From Turnera subulata (taxonomy: Eukaryota; Streptophyta; Magnoliopsida; Malpighiales; Passifloraceae), in the NCBI GenBank assembly GCA_028386065.3, contig JAKUCV010007733.1:24785-88784 (forward strand): a stretch of 64,000 bases of DNA, read 5' to 3'. The translations under genes were made by a program, and so were the position numbers. The notes beneath the pieces were generated by a model, which was not told the origin of the DNA, made no database searches, and saw only the letters and a program-made list of their open reading frames with translations. Shown here in pieces: positions 1 to 12,114 of this stretch (position 1 is the stretch's first letter; every line of letters begins with the position of its first letter).

Positions 1-1967
1 CCTTGCTGCCGCCGCGCCTCGCATCGCCACCTCCTGCCGCCGCCTGCTCGTGCCTCATCGTCGCCTCGCCTTGCCTCGCCGACCAGCAGCGCCGCCACGT
101 CGTCACCACGCTAGGTGAGCTGGGTTGAAGACGACCCGGATAGGGTCTCTGGGTCGGGATGACCCATTTCCTCAGCCGAGTCGCGGGTTTTGTTGGTGGG
201 CTGGGTTTGGCCTGGGCTTGGGCGTGGGCCGGCTGGGCTTGTACAGTGCGAGCCTGGGCCGGCACTATTCAGCCCAGTCCGTTAATTTTTTTAAAAAACA
301 AATTATATATATATTTATTAATATTCTGGTATTCATTTTTGGAAAAAAATTATATAATTATTTTGATAAAATTATTTCCAATTTAACTCTGGTATTTTCA
401 TTAAAATATAAACATATTTACTTTGATAAATAGTTAAGTTTGGTTTTGGAAACTATTATTATTTGAAAAATATATATATACATATATATACCAAAAAAAT
501 AATTTCTGGAAATTTAATATATGTATTATTTTCTCTGGAAATTGAGGTTGTGGAAATTATACATATATGTACTTTGTAAATTAAAGGTAATTATATTTTG
601 TGTTGGAAATATTATTATGTATATTTAGAAAAAGATAAATACTATAAATATTTTCTAGAAATTATAAATAGGTTATTATTTTTCTGGAAAAATTATGATG
701 ATTATTATTTTGGAAAATTATAATTATTTTATGAAAATATATTTTGAAAGAGTTTTAATTAAAGTATGGTACCGAAATTATATTCGGAAATACGTACGGT
801 AAAATCTTTTCGGTAAAAATGATAATAAAGGATATAGAACCGGGATGGGCTATTTCGCATTTTGGGCATCATAGTATACGGATTATGTGCATTTATGTGT
901 ATATATTGTTTTGGTTGTATAGGTTTGGATATCGGGCAGTTCCCGAGGAGCCGGCGTCGGACCGGTCATTGTTTCCGAAGATGAGTAATCGGCCAAGGTG
1001 AGGATGGATTTCCTTCGATATGTGCCTATATTACTCGGTTATTATGTTTTGATGATTGTGCATTGTTGATTGTTGCTTTTGAGGTGTTTTGGTTCGGGAT
1101 GTTTATCCCCGTGTTGATTTTCTGGCTCTTTTGGTTCAAAGTAAAATGGATTAATTAATGAATTGTGACAAGGATGTCGATCCTTGGTATTTTGGATGGG
1201 ATGTCTATCCCGGTACTTTGGTTAGGGATGTCGATCCCTACGATTTGACTTTGATTACGGTAATATAATTGTCACGTGGTAAGTAGTGGTACGACCGGAT
1301 GGTTTGAGACTGTTTTGTGGTGGCCGTGATCTGGGTTCGTGTGATAAGCATGTCTATGCTTGGGATGTCTATCCCGGTTTGTTATATTTGGGATGTCTAT
1401 CCCTGGGTTCTTTTTGATCTGGCACCAGGAACAAGTTGATAACCTGGTACGACTCTAGCTTATCCGTGATGGGGCCCGGAAAGATAAAATTGGATAATTG
1501 GATTTTATTGAGTCTTTTTGGTCTTGGACCGATTTTGGGTCTTGTCTTTTGGTTTTTGCTGGTTTAGACCTTGAGTATTTATATGTGCATATTGATTGTT
1601 TTTCCTTCGTCGGTGAGCACTTCGGACTCACCCCTCACCTGCGGGCTTTCAACCCGTAGGATGAGTTATTTTGGTACAGGATTGGTGCATTCCAGACAGG
1701 CTGCAGCGTTATCCCTTGGACAGGGCTTGGATCCATAGTTTGCATCTGTCGCACACAGTGTTTATGTGAGTTTACAAGTCTTCCGCTGTGCATACTTTAG
1801 TTATTATTGGGCCATTGGGCCGGATGAGTTTTTATTGTTGTTTTTCCATTGGGCCGTTGAGCCCGGATCTTTGTTATATACACTGTATGCCGGTCTTATT
1901 TTGGTTGGATCGTCATAGTTCCGGCACATGTTTACTGTGTATGATAAATACGGGTCGGGGCGTTTCA
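1..1967 (+). mobile_element. 3' part of a long chromovirus-like (Ty3/gypsy) LTR
   Basis: The segment has no credible gene. It starts GC-rich (1-120), has a splice-donor-like AG/GTGAG near 113, becomes very AT-rich (280-830), and ends in CGGGTCGGGGCGTTTCA at 1967. That is the kind of CA terminus seen in plant LTRs that begin TGTAACA. The sequence to its right aligns with the interior of the 5' LTR of the Athila-like element from 8469 onwards, so this LTR most likely inserted into the Athila LTR, with the rest lying left of the window. Orientation is plus, judged from the terminus. The GC-rich start plus splice-donor-like motif resembles the LTR at 62307-64000, so the same broad family is likely but not proven. 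Confidence 0.6.
1096..1403 (+). repeat. Cluster of GGGAT-N4-ATCCC palindromes in the LTR
   Basis: Six copies of GGGATGTCTATCCC or a one- to two-base variant occur at 1096-1109, 1171-1185 (AGGAT/ATCCT form), 1198-1211, 1225-1238, 1362-1375 and 1390-1403. A seventh, compensated copy (AGCATGTCTATGCT) is at 1349-1362. Spacing is irregular, so this is a dispersed cluster rather than a tandem array. The arms pair perfectly around a GTCT, GTCG or GTTT loop. The compensated copies keep the pairing while changing the bases. Confidence 0.8.
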
Positions 1968-2535
1968 TTATCCCCTATTTTCCATGCCTAAAGTCTTCTA
2001 CAATGCTCAAATTATAATTGCAGAGTTGAAAGTTTTGCAAGTGGTGAAGCTCTGCAAGTGGCTGAGTTTTATATTCTTTTTTTCACATTTTCTGGCCATT
2101 TGTAGATTCCACAAGCTGAGCCTGTGCCTGGGGTTGTGGCGGGGCTGTGTGTAGTCTGTTTCAATTTCTCTCTGAAATTGAATTCAGCTCCTCTTGCGAT
2201 TGACGTGGTGGCATGATGGCTTTGTGGATCAAAGCAAAGGTGGTGAAATCCAGTGGAAACCTTGTGATAAGAGGGGGATTCGTGGCTCTCTACCGATTCT
2301 GCAATGAACAATAGGCCCAAAACAGGCTCATGCTGTGCCAGAGGCTGTTTCTTCGAATTCTCCAATAAAATCTCCAAAATCCTTTGAATTGCACCTGGAA
2401 TCACTAATCATACAGTAAGGAATAGGATTTATGGGAATATGGTGAAATAATGTAAAGTAAGGCATATAGCCATGATGAACTGAGAGCAAATATATCTAAA
2501 ATCATGCCTAAAACATGCATATTTCATGTGCATCA
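1968..2535 (-). repeat. Truncated 3' LTR of Athila-like element A
   Basis: The segment aligns along its length with 8469-9025, the 5' LTR. Only the 5' end of this LTR is present. The missing 1.45 kb or so was separated by the LTR inserted at 1967/1968. Its outer end on the minus strand is TGATGCAC at 2535. The open frame running through it (2069-2404) is LTR sequence, not a gene. Confidence 0.85.
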
Positions 2536-2549
2536 AAATACCCCAAACT
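2536..2549 (-). other. Polypurine tract of element A
   Basis: On the minus strand the sequence abutting the 3' LTR is AGTTTGGGGTATTT. The same stretch abuts the 3' LTR of the related plus-strand element at 23761-23774. The position and G-run fit a plus-strand primer for reverse transcription. Confidence 0.6.
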
Positions 2550-4449
2550 TAAGATTTTGCTTGTCCTCAAGCAAACAGAAGAGAAAAGAAGTCAGTATTT
2601 TGAAAGGAGGTAAAGACAATTTCAGTGCGTCAGATTTTCATCAGGTTTCTTCCTTGTGGTGTCCCAATTCAGGCATCCTCTTATTCTTCTTCAAAACTGC
2701 ATTCGACTCCAACCAAATTCCTTTTCAGTAGTTTTTATCTTAAAAATCACTGGAATAATTTCGCAATTGGCCTTCATTCCTTTCGTCATTCGAGAGATTC
2801 AGTTAAAGATTGAAAAGTGAAAAACAATACCTCATATGCAGACCCATTACCTCTTGTCTCCACTAATGTGCATAAGTCATCATGCTAGGATCACTAGGAC
2901 ATTATTCATGTTGTATTGAGGCTGGGTGAGGGTTGTCAAAGTAAGGTGGATGGTTTTTGCAAAGGTCAATGGCTTGTGAACTCGATTCTTTTGTTTTTGT
3001 TTTTGAACAGCATGAGACAGTGTAGAGGCTGTTTGACTTTGTATTTTCCGCGATCTCATGCCATTTAGCGACTGTGTCCCAATGCTTCAGCTACTCTTGA
3101 TGTAACCATCGACTTCAACAGATGTATTGGATTTTTGTTCTATGCTGAAGTATCATTTTCCAGATGTTGCCCTTGTCCTTCCTCCCTTTTCTTTTTTTTT
3201 TTCTTCTTCCCGTATGTTTCTTTTTCTATTTTTGTTTTTCAAGAGAGGAGGATGAGTACATGCTTCTGGTTGTATTTTAATTTTTGTACTAGCTGAGTAT
3301 GGGCAATCTCATTTTCTAATTTTGATCAAATCTTGCTCAAAGGCTCATCGACAGGGTGAGGCTATTTGGAGGAGTTTGTGCCCTTAGACACTGATGGCTC
3401 CTGCTCATGGCTGCAAATGGTTGAGGGTGGACTGTGCAGGGTAATTGAATGAAATGGGGGCCTTCTTGATTGGCTCAAAAGGGGTTGCAAGGGTTCGATG
3501 AGAGGGGTGTGGTTCTGTGTGTTCTGTAGTTGTGCCAAAAATGGCCTAGATCCCTTCCTTGGTTGTAGACTTTGCTTAAATTTCGCCTTGACGGAGGTAA
3601 GGGCCTGTTCTAAGGTAAACAGCCTGAGCTTGTTTCATTTAGAAAATTCTTTAGCAGGATCTTTTCTCCTTTGACAGAATTCATGGAATGGAGTTGCTTG
3701 ATTATTCCTGCTCTTGCTTGCTTTGGAAAAATAAGACAAGTCATGAGATTAGAGTCTTGAGCGGATTTAAATGAAACTAGAGAGAGAGCATAAATATAAG
3801 GACAGGCTCACATGGGGAGAAACATAATGAAAATAAATAGAAATTGAAATTGCATTTCATGAACATCAGAAATTACATAAAGTCGTAAAATGGCGAAATT
3901 GCACCCTAAATACCCCAAACTGAAGATCTACAGTGTCGTCACTACAAAAATTAAACAAAATCAGGGTGCAATGCCAAAACAAAGACAAGCAAGGAAACAC
4001 ACAATAAAAACCCAAAATACAAAAGTACTAGTCTAAGAAAGATAAACGCAAAAGTACCCCAAACTGAAAGTCAGGCTATGTGGGTAGAGGTAAGTTATCC
4101 TTAAACTAGATTATCATGTGCTGTAGTGATGGGGAGGGAGGAGGTGTTAGATTAAGGCAAAAGTTCGACACAGGCTCAGCCTGTGGTGAGCCTGTGTAAG
4201 TATCAGAATACCCTTCTTGCAAAATAATTGAGGTTAACTATCAAAAGGGTGTAGAAGAACTTCCCTGACAAATTTTTGACTTTGTGATTCCTCTCTCCAT
4301 CGAATTGCAACACCTGATAACAAAACACACAAAGAAAAACGAAAAGAACAAACTGAAAGAAAATAAAAGAAAACTTGAAAATTACCACACTTGGTTTTCC
4401 CATGTGCGTGCTTCTTTTACGTCTTTTAGCTGGACACTTCCTCATTGTA
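2550..4449 (-). other. 3' untranslated internal region of element A
   Basis: About 1.9 kb of non-coding retroelement sequence lies between the integrase-tail remnant and the 3' LTR. It contains several phrases of the AGTTTGGGGTA type (on the minus strand) and a palindrome cluster at 4169-4199. No credible protein is present. Element B has a corresponding long non-coding stretch (about 21905-23760). Confidence 0.6.
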
Positions 4450-4731
4450 CTAGTTGGGAGGTGGATTTTGGTGAGCTTGAATCTCACTAAAAACGCCCAT
4501 AGTAGGGTGATAAATTTTCAACCTTCTTCGATGGGCTATGAACGGGCCCACCCCGTCACCATCAATCTCCATTTCTCCATGAGGCAAACAATGAAGAATA
4601 GTAAATTGACCAGACCACTTGGATCGTCTTGTACCCCGATGAAGGACTTGGTCTTCCTTCTTCAAAGCACATTTGATGTTTTGACCATTGCGCCTTGTTG
4701 TGGTTTTCTTCTTGTAAACTAGTGTTCCCAT
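4450..4731 (-). pseudogene. Integrase C-terminal tail remnant (element A)
   Basis: The minus-strand frame keeps the end of an Athila-type integrase: a basic KWSGQFTIL segment, the GEMEIDGDG phrase and RLKIYHPT near its C-terminus. In complete elements this follows the catalytic core and precedes the end of pol. Here it follows the protease after only about 170 bp, so RT, RNase H and the integrase core have been lost. The corresponding frame in element B lies at about 21600-21900. Confidence 0.7.
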
Positions 4732-4898
4732 TCATATCCAATTGCACTTCATTCAACTCTGGAGGACAGGCTGGGCCTGTCGTATTGGCTTAATGTTGTC
4801 ATTAACAGTGCCAACTTGGTAGCAGGTGCCGAAGCTCGAAACTGACATGGGGGCCTGGTGCATACAAAAATTTATCGTATTTACTCCAATTCTCAGTG

Positions 4899-5294
4899 TC
4901 AACCTTCCTTTTCATCTTCAATCAATGCCCTAGCCGTGGCAAGAAAAGGGCATCCTAAAATGATAGGTGTATGGACATCCAATGCCATATCTACGACCAC
5001 AAAATCAACGGGAATATAAAATTCACCAACCTTCATGGCCACATCCTCTATTACTCCCACAGGATACACAAGTGAGCGGTCAGCAAGTTGGATTGTCATC
5101 CTTGTGGGCTTGATATCTCCAAAGTTCATGTCTTGAGTGAAGGATAGTGGTAACAGGCTGACACTGGCTCCTAGATCACATACAGCTCCTTCAGTTTTCT
5201 TGTCCCCGATGTTGCAAGGTATTGTGAAACTCCTAGGGTCTGAACATTTTCTGGGTGGGTGGTGTTGAATAAGAGCACTCCCCTGGCTTGTCAT
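4899..5294 (-). pseudogene. Retropepsin (Athila-type protease) remnant, element A
   Basis: A 131-residue open frame holds the retroviral-type aspartic protease domain. It contains CDLGASVSLLPL with the catalytic DLGA, then the QLADRSLVYPVG strand, then HTPIILG and FLATARALI near the end, where Athila proteases have IILGRPFLAT. A Cys replaces the usual Arg of LGRPF. The domain would mature the Gag-Pol polyprotein. The frame is closed by stops on both sides, so no full polyprotein can be made. The chosen start is only where the frame opens; the real gag-pro start lies upstream on the minus strand. Confidence 0.8.
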
Positions 5295-5512
5295 GGCTAC
5301 AGTCTCAATATCAACAATGGTTTTCTTTTTGTCAAAATATGCTTAAGAAATTTGGCATAAGAAGACATTTGTGTGACCACATCACTGAAAGCCACATTGA
5401 CATATAACTTACTCAACATTTCCTTGAACTTATAGAATTGCTTCTCCAGCTTAGATTTATGGTATACTTTTGGGTATGGGAGAGGAATTTGGTAAGGTTG
5501 AATAGTCTGGGG

Positions 5513-6895
5513 CTATTTCTCAGCTCTTTTGGTACTAATAGGCTCAGGCACAGGCTCAGCCTGTGTCTGCACTGTCTGTCTAGAGCTGGATGTCGAAGCT
5601 TGTTGTTCGATTCTCTCCACAGCCTCAGACAGTCTTGGCACTGTGTCTCTTAATTCTCTCCCACTGCGAAGGATCACAGCGTTGCAATGTTGAATCCTTG
5701 GATTCTCTATTGGTTTTCCTGGAAGAGCTCCTGGTTGATTAGTGGACATAGTGGCTTGTTGAGCAATCCGATTCTCCAGGATTCTGTTGTGAGATTTGAT
5801 TTGATTGATCTCCTCGCTCATTTTATTCTAGTTCTCTAGGAAGGATTGCAACATGCTCATCATGTCTTGATGTCCACCTTGATATCCACCATGGTTCTGC
5901 CTATTGTACTGAGCCTGTGGTGGATTTCTTTCTTCGTTTATTGATCTCTAAGAGAAATTTGGGTGATCTCTCCATGCTAGGTTGTAAGTATTCCCAAATC
6001 GATTCTGTGTTTGCTGGATATAGTGGGCTTGCTCAGAATCACATTCGGCAAAGCCCCTAATTGCTTCCTGGGGGCTTCTATTTCTGCCTCTAGCTTGGTC
6101 ACTCTGTCTATACCAATTATTCCAGAGGATTTGACTCCCCTGACTTCGGTCTTCCTCTTAGATAGTGCTTCAAGAATGGCGACTCCATCACTGTAGTCCT
6201 TGTCCAAAAATGCACCATTGGCCATCTTGTCCATGGTGTTCTGATCTTCATCACATAGGTCACAATAAAATTGTTCAAGTTGCATGGCCTCATCAATTAG
6301 GTGGTTTGGCCATCTCCTCAGTAATCCTTTGAAGCGCTCCCAAGCATCTCGAATTGACTCATCATAGCGCTGGAAAAAACCAATAAGCTGCTGCCTTAAA
6401 CTTACAGCCTTGCTTTATTGATGGTATTCCTTGAAGAAAGCTCTGACTAGGCTGTCCCAGTTAGTGAAATGGCCTGCTTCATGATTGTTGAGCCATTCGA
6501 ATGCTGCATCTCTGAGTGAAAATGGGAATACTCTCATGTATAGCTGCTCCTTGGTCATCCCTACTATGTTCACTGTACTGCACACTCGCAAGAAGTTTTG
6601 TAAGTGCGAGTTTGGATCTTCATAGGGGGTGCCTCCAAAGGTGCACCTTTCCAGCATGCTCAGCAAGTTGGTTCTGATTTCATATGGAGCATTACATCAG
6701 GAATGGCTATGTTGTTATGGATTATGGTGGTTGTAGGAGCTGGGACATAGAGCCTGTTCAGTGCCCTGGTGCGCTCCTTCGTTGGGTCTGTCCGCCATGT
6801 TTTGTTGCTTTTGTTTGTTTTGCTTGCGAATCTGGCAGGTTTTCTTTTCAATTTCCTGGTGGAAGATTAGAGTTGGTTGCTTGCTCCTGGTTTGG
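5513..6895 (-). pseudogene. Gag remnant of Athila-like element A
   Basis: A frameshifted, stop-ridden gag runs from about 6895 (MADRPNEGA) down to 5513. Recognisable blocks are the retrotransposon gag core around 6415-6666 (DAAFEWLNNHEAGHF and the EEYHQ-type end), QLEQFYCDLCDEDQNT at 6285-6230, and the QIKSHNRILENRIAQQ coiled segment near 5810-5750. It would form the virus-like particle core. Frame changes near 6850-6720 and 6415-6285 show that it is dead. The palindrome at 5549-5565 lies inside this gag. Confidence 0.75.
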
Positions 6896-6990
6896 GGCAT
6901 GCACCACCTGAAAACTTCAAATCTGAAAAAAAGAGGTAAGTAATAAAAAACTATTAAATCAAAATACAAGGGAATAGAATCAAGCGCCAA

Positions 6991-7008
6991 TCCCCGGCAA
7001 CGGCGCCA
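6991..7008 (-). other. tRNA-Asp primer-binding site, element A
   Basis: The minus strand reads TGGCGCCGTTGCCGGGGA, complementary to the 3' end of plant tRNA-Asp including CCA. It starts 6 bases inside the 5' LTR end. Confidence 0.9.
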
Positions 7009-7014
7009 AAAACT

Positions 7015-9025
7015 TGGTAGGGGTCCTGCAACTGCACAGGGTAGTTGTAGTACTCTATCAAGGTTGTATCCATAAGGACTGGGTTGAGCCTGTTACTCCT
7101 TAATTAGACAAATTAGGCTTGAAACAATTAGACAAAAGTGGAAATTGGATGAATGCTAATCGAAACTTAAAATAAAAAGTAACAGTAGTGTTCAAATAAG
7201 AAAAGATCAGATTTGGTGGAGTCTTAGGCATCCAGGGTTCACATGTCTTGCTCTTATGCTCTAAATTGCTCAACAGCATCATAACAGACTGAGCCTGTTC
7301 GACGCCCTATGCTTAATATGATGTCTTGAAGGGGCTCCCAACCTAAAGTACTACCAACGGTTTTCGATCTTACTGATAGTTCCCCAAGCTTCCATCTATC
7401 CCCTGTCACTAGAATAGACATCTACTTAAGGGTGAAGTTTAAAGTTGGTGTTCGGTACCCACAGTCTCTCCCTATCTTCTTTCGAACGGCTAGGGAGTGA
7501 AGGCTGACTATTGTTGGTCTAGCACACTTGGCTTCTCCTTTCGGTCCTTCACCAAGCTGCTACTAGATTAAAAATAAACTACTTAATAATCAATCAAGAA
7601 TCAGATTAAAAGTGGTGTCATTCTTCTTGACTGTGCCGCAATAGGGTGAGCCTGTGCTGAGCCTCTGGTTAGGCCTGCCGAGAACACATAGTCAACTACA
7701 CAGATCAGTTCTTGCAGGCGCTCTCAACCTATACTGAACCATTTTTTTTCACTCACAGGTTCCTCCCAAGGCTCTCACTCATCCTAATGCTTTCGCATCT
7801 GTCAAACCAAGGGGATTAAGATTTGGTGTTGAGGCTAATTCCTCAATTAGTTCCCAACTCCTGTCAAAAGCCAGAAACGAAGGGTAGGTTGTTGTGGTTC
7901 TAGTAGCTATGGCTTCTCCTTTCGGTCCTTCACCTAGCTACCTATCATCATGTAAGGGTTTGGCCAGAACTCAAAGATGTATCAAGTTTTCAACAACCAA
8001 CACAAGAAAACGGAGACGTCTTGCACCCTTCAACCTAAGAGGGGTTGTTTAATTCATGCTCAGAATTACAAAAACAGAGGGGGTAAGGGATAGCATGATG
8101 TTTGGAACAGTCTAGAGGTTAGGGATAACACGATTTCTGCCCAGAAAAGGGTGTAGAATCCTGTTTCCCCTTGAACCCTTTGTTCCAGAACTTCTGCAAC
8201 TTTATGGGTGTTTTGATCGATGGGTTATTCGATGTTGAATTCTTTCCTCCTTCTTATTTATAGGCGCAGATCCTCTTCTTCTCTCTTGTCCCACTTGCTG
8301 GAAGGTATGGAAGTTGGGCAAGTTAGAATTCAGTTGCCCATCTTGCTCCTCGAGATAAGGTACCATGGGAGGCGTGCTGATAGGGTGAGTTCTTCTGATC
8401 TACAGATTTTAGAAGACTTTAGGGGAGGATAATAGTTCTTTAATTACAATATTCTTTGGGTGTAATGATTATCCCCTCTTTGCCATGCCTAAAGTCTTCT
8501 ATAATGCTCAGGTTATAATTGCATAGTTGAAAGTTTTGCAAGTGGTGAAGCTCTACAAGTGGCTGAGTTTTATATTCTTTTCTTCACGTTTTCTGGCCAT
8601 CTGTAGATTCCACAGGCTGAGCCCGTGCCTGGGGCTGTGGTGAGGCTGTGTGTAGTCTCTTTCAATTCCTCTCTGAAATTGAATTCAGTTCCTCTTGCGA
8701 TTGACGTGGTGGCATGATGGCTTTGTGAATCAAGGCAAAGGTGGGAAATCCAGTGGAAACCTTGTGATTGGAGGGGGATTTGTGGCTCTCTACCGATACT
8801 GCAATGAACAACAGACTCGAAATAGACTCTTGCTGTGCCAGAGGCTATTTCGTCGAATTCTCCAATAAAATCTCCAAAATTCTTCGAAATGTACCTGGAA
8901 TCACTAATCATACAGTAAGGGATAGGATATGGTGAAATAATGCAAAGTAAGGCATATAGTTGTGATGAATTGAGAGCAAATATATCTAAAATCATGCTTA
9001 AAAAATGCATATTTCTTGTGCATCA
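7015..9025 (-). repeat. 5' LTR of Athila-like element A
   Basis: A 2011-bp LTR on the minus strand, starting TGATGCAC at 9025 and ending CCTACCA at 7015. A TATA box (CCTATAAATAAG on the minus strand, 8264-8253) lies about 760 bp from the LTR start and fits the retroelement promoter. Palindromic CACAGGCT/AGCCTGTG-type motifs occur near 7288, 7645 and 8610. The open frame 8570-9010 is not preserved as an open frame in element B and is not called as a gene. Confidence 0.85.
8253..8264 (-). promoter_or_regulatory. LTR TATA box, element A
   Basis: CCTATAAATAAG on the minus strand, at the LTR position corresponding to the CTATATAAAG boxes of element B. Confidence 0.5.
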
Positions 9026-9284
9026 ATGCCCTTCTATCTATCTTTAGTTTTCAAACTAATTCAGGGGCATAATCATTTTTTCGTGGCTTTCCAAATCCGG
9101 AAAATTCCTACTCGTCCCGAAAATTTGGCAAAAATATCTGGAGTTCGGAATAGGACTTGGATTTAGAATCCGATGCTCGGTTACCATAAAATAATTATCA
9201 AAGATTATTTTCATATGGTAAATTATTTTACAAAGCCTTTTACAGTCCCGGTAAAAATACAAATTTTACCCAGAGGCTGTTACA
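9026..9284 (-). mobile_element. Start of a chromovirus-like LTR (minus strand)
   Basis: On the minus strand the segment begins TGTAACAGCCTCTGGGTAAA at 9284 and continues with a TTTTTACCGGGACTGT phrase. This resembles the LTR starts at 60759 and 62307 (TGTAACAGCCCGGGTAAA). It stops where the Athila-like LTR begins (9025), so it is probably the sequence into which element A inserted. The rest of this LTR should lie left of the window, beyond element A. Confidence 0.6.
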
Positions 9285-10309
9285 ATATGTATGTAGTATA
9301 ATTTTATTATAATTATGTTTACACATTCTTTCCTATCTTTGTGAAATCTTATTTTTTTCTTTCTTATACTACAATTTAATTACAATCTTTCTAAGATTCC
9401 TAATTCGTTAAGATCTCTAATACTTTTTACTCGATGGATTCTTTTTAAGGTAGTATTTAAATGCATGCGTATCATCTTTTTTGGTGCTCATGCGTATCAT
9501 CTTCACATATTTAGCTAGATTTTTTTCTTAATGAAATTTTGGAAATATACAAATACGTTGTTTCCCCGCCAAACATTGAATTGAAATAGAGTTGTTATTG
9601 GAAATTTTAAGAATTCTGGATTAGATCTAATCATCTAATAATTTTGGTAAAAAAATATTGTACAGAGAAAACCACATGAAAATAATATATAATAAGAATT
9701 CTTTTTAGGAAATAAATAATTAGATTTTGGGCTCAACGTGTTTTTTAAAAATCAATTTAGTTAGTTTTGTACCTACAAATAAATAGAGATTGGCTAGGAA
9801 ACTAACTATTTATATCTTGCCAATTTTCCTTTTCAAAATATTCTTTATGGTTTTTTTGAAAAAAAAATATTAATTAGTTTCTATGATTTGTAGGGATATG
9901 CACTCTTTTCTTCTACTTGAGGGTCTGAATATTAATTAAATTATAAACCATAATTAAAGCCTGTACATTTATTATCACAGCCAAATGCTAGATTAAATTT
10001 TTTATTTTGTTGATTATTAAATTATTGTTTGATGATTTATAAAAAATGGCTACACTGGAAAACATTTCTGTATCCGTCACTGCGTTAAGGTGACGAGTCC
10101 TCACACCATGCATTGGTTTCGTATTAATTAAGAGATTCATATATGGGAATAATAATAGATTTTCAATGCTCGGTGGCTTAACAAGCCCATGTTGTTGCTC
10201 GTGCGCCTTCCCTATTGATTGAGCACCACAAAGCGATACCATCTGTTTCTTCTTCTACCATAGGTCAGGTCCCTGATCTTTCCCGTATCATACATCTTCA
10301 TCTTTGGTC
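9285..10309. other. AT-rich intergenic stretch
   Basis: No coding frame, RNA gene or element boundary could be supported. The last 150 bases or so run into the RNase H-like remnant. Confidence 0.5.
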
Positions 10310-10657
10310 CCTCCTCCGGTAGGTTTTCTTCAGCTTCATACGGATACCTCCTGTATACTACTTCTAGTATTAGCTTGGGGATGATTATTAGAGATCATAT
10401 TGCTGTTGTTATTATTAGTAGTTGACCTCGTTGGGATGGTCACTTTACGCCTCAGGAAGGTGAACGTCAAGCTGGTTTATTTGCACTTCAAAAAGCCGGT
10501 TACATCTCCTTCTCGCATCATATGGGGTATGGATTCTCAACTACTGGTTAATGCCATTCATTCTTTGTCCTTTCCACATACCAAGGCTTGTATCTTTTTT
10601 CTTGATGTTCTTGATATTCTTTCTTCCTTTGAGGAGTGGCCTAGCTGTTTGTTATAT

Positions 10658-10960
10658 GGATTAAAGCGTTTTTTGGTCCCTGTGTAAGGCCTAAAAGTTG
10701 GAAGTCATCCTCGTGTAGGATTTTGGCCTCTTTTCATCCCTCCGTTCATCGCGTTTGGTTAGTTTTGGTTTGTCCGGCCAAAATCCGGCCAAAATCGCTG
10801 ATGTGGCAATTTTTTAGGCTCCACATCAGCTTTGTGGGGCTCATATATCAGGGTTTAACCCAAACCCGACCCAGCCCCACCCGACCCGTTCGCCCAATCC
10901 TTTTACCCACTTGTCTGAATTTTTCTATTCTTTTTCTCTTTTTCTTTTTTTTCCAAAATT
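10658..10960 (+). repeat. Left terminal inverted repeat of MULE 2
   Basis: Pairs with about 12115-12417. Identity is near perfect over the outer 34 bases, then about 75-85% by eye into a T-rich inner end. Confidence 0.75.
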
Positions 10961-12114
10961 AATTTAGGCTTTTTTTTCTTTCTTTTTTTTTTTATTTTCT
11001 CTCTTTCTTTTTTTTTCTTTCTGCTAATTATTTTAAATTCATTAAGAACATTAAAATATAAATATTCATTTTTTTTCCTTTTTCCTTTTTTTTCATTGTT
11101 TATTATCTTTTCATTTTTCCAAAACATTAATTTTTCAAAAAAAAATTCAGCTCCACCAGGTCATGGAGCGAGACCTCTGAATCTGCAGTGGCTTGTGGAT
11201 TGAGACCCGTGGTTCTTGTGCTGCTCCTTGTGTAGTGTTGTTCTTTCGGTTGTCCTTTGCAGGCTAGTGTCTCGTGGCAGCGTTGTGTTCGAGACGGCGG
11301 AAGTCCTTTGTGCTGGCCTCAATCTGTGCGCGAACAGTGGCAGGGTTCATCACTCCCTTCGGCGGTCTTCCACGTCCTTGTGCGGCGTCTGCAATCGATC
11401 GCGTGGTGCTGTGCATTCATTCTTGGTGGAGCGGGCGAGCGCTCTTCGCCACAGAGCTCCCTGGTCGGCAGCGCGTCTAGCGAGACGGCGACCGTGGATC
11501 GAGGACGGATTGCGCCCAAACATGCATTCTTGGTGGTCCTGTGGGCGGCGAGTTTGCTGAGCTCCATCACTCGGTTGAGGTCGCCGGCGTGGATGGAAGG
11601 AGAAGATGGTGGATTCGTTGTTGTGGCGGTTTGGTTTGGTGTTTGTTGGTGCAGACAAAGGGGAGGGGTCACGAAGGTGGCGGAGAAGACGATGGAAGAG
11701 GGCTAAAACGGGACTGTGATAATGAGAAAGTCATGGGAATTGGATGGTTGTTTGAAGAGGAGGCTGGAGGGTGGTGGTGGTGGGGGTGGCCGTCGTCGGT
11801 GGGGGTGGGGGGTTTGGTCCCGTTGTTCTTTGGCTAAGATCTACTAATTTTTTTATTTTTTTCTATTATTATGAAAATCAGGATTTTTTAAAAAAAAAAT
11901 TTTGGAAATTAGTATTTGAAAAAAATAAATGGTTAAAATAATAAATCCAAATGTATTTATTTAAATCCAAGTAAGATTTCTAAAAATTAAATTTTGCTTA
12001 TTTTTAAATAAAGAAATTAAAAATAACAAATGGGAAAAAATAAAAGGGAAAATTTTTTTTTAATAAAAATAAAGTGAAAGGGGAAAAAAATCAAACCAGG
12101 AATTAAAATAAGCT

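Larger units (their letters stand above)
1968..9025 (-). mobile_element. Athila-like non-autonomous LTR retrotransposon A
   Basis: Read on the minus strand: 5' LTR 9025-7015 (starts TGATGCAC, ends CCTACCA), primer-binding site 7008-6991, decayed gag, retropepsin, integrase tail, polypurine tract, then a 3' LTR cut off at 1968. The primer-binding site TGGCGCCGTTGCCGGGGA matches the 3' end of plant tRNA-Asp, as is usual in Athila-type Ty3/gypsy elements. Reverse transcriptase, RNase H and the integrase core are absent. The protease-to-tail junction matches that of the element at 16555-25760, so both belong to one deleted family. The left target duplication lies outside the window; the right flank is ATGCC. 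Confidence 0.85.

Noticed and set aside
1096..1403. CRISPR-like array
   Set aside because: Spacing is irregular, the repeats are 14 bp, and the context is a plant LTR.
8570..9010. 146-codon minus-strand frame
   Set aside because: Part of the element A 5' LTR. The homologous frame in element B has stops, so it is not conserved as protein.
11257..11706. Overlapping open frames on both strands in the MULE 2 interior
   Set aside because: Open frames on both strands reflect high GC. None shows a domain, and no start context or splice structure could be supported.
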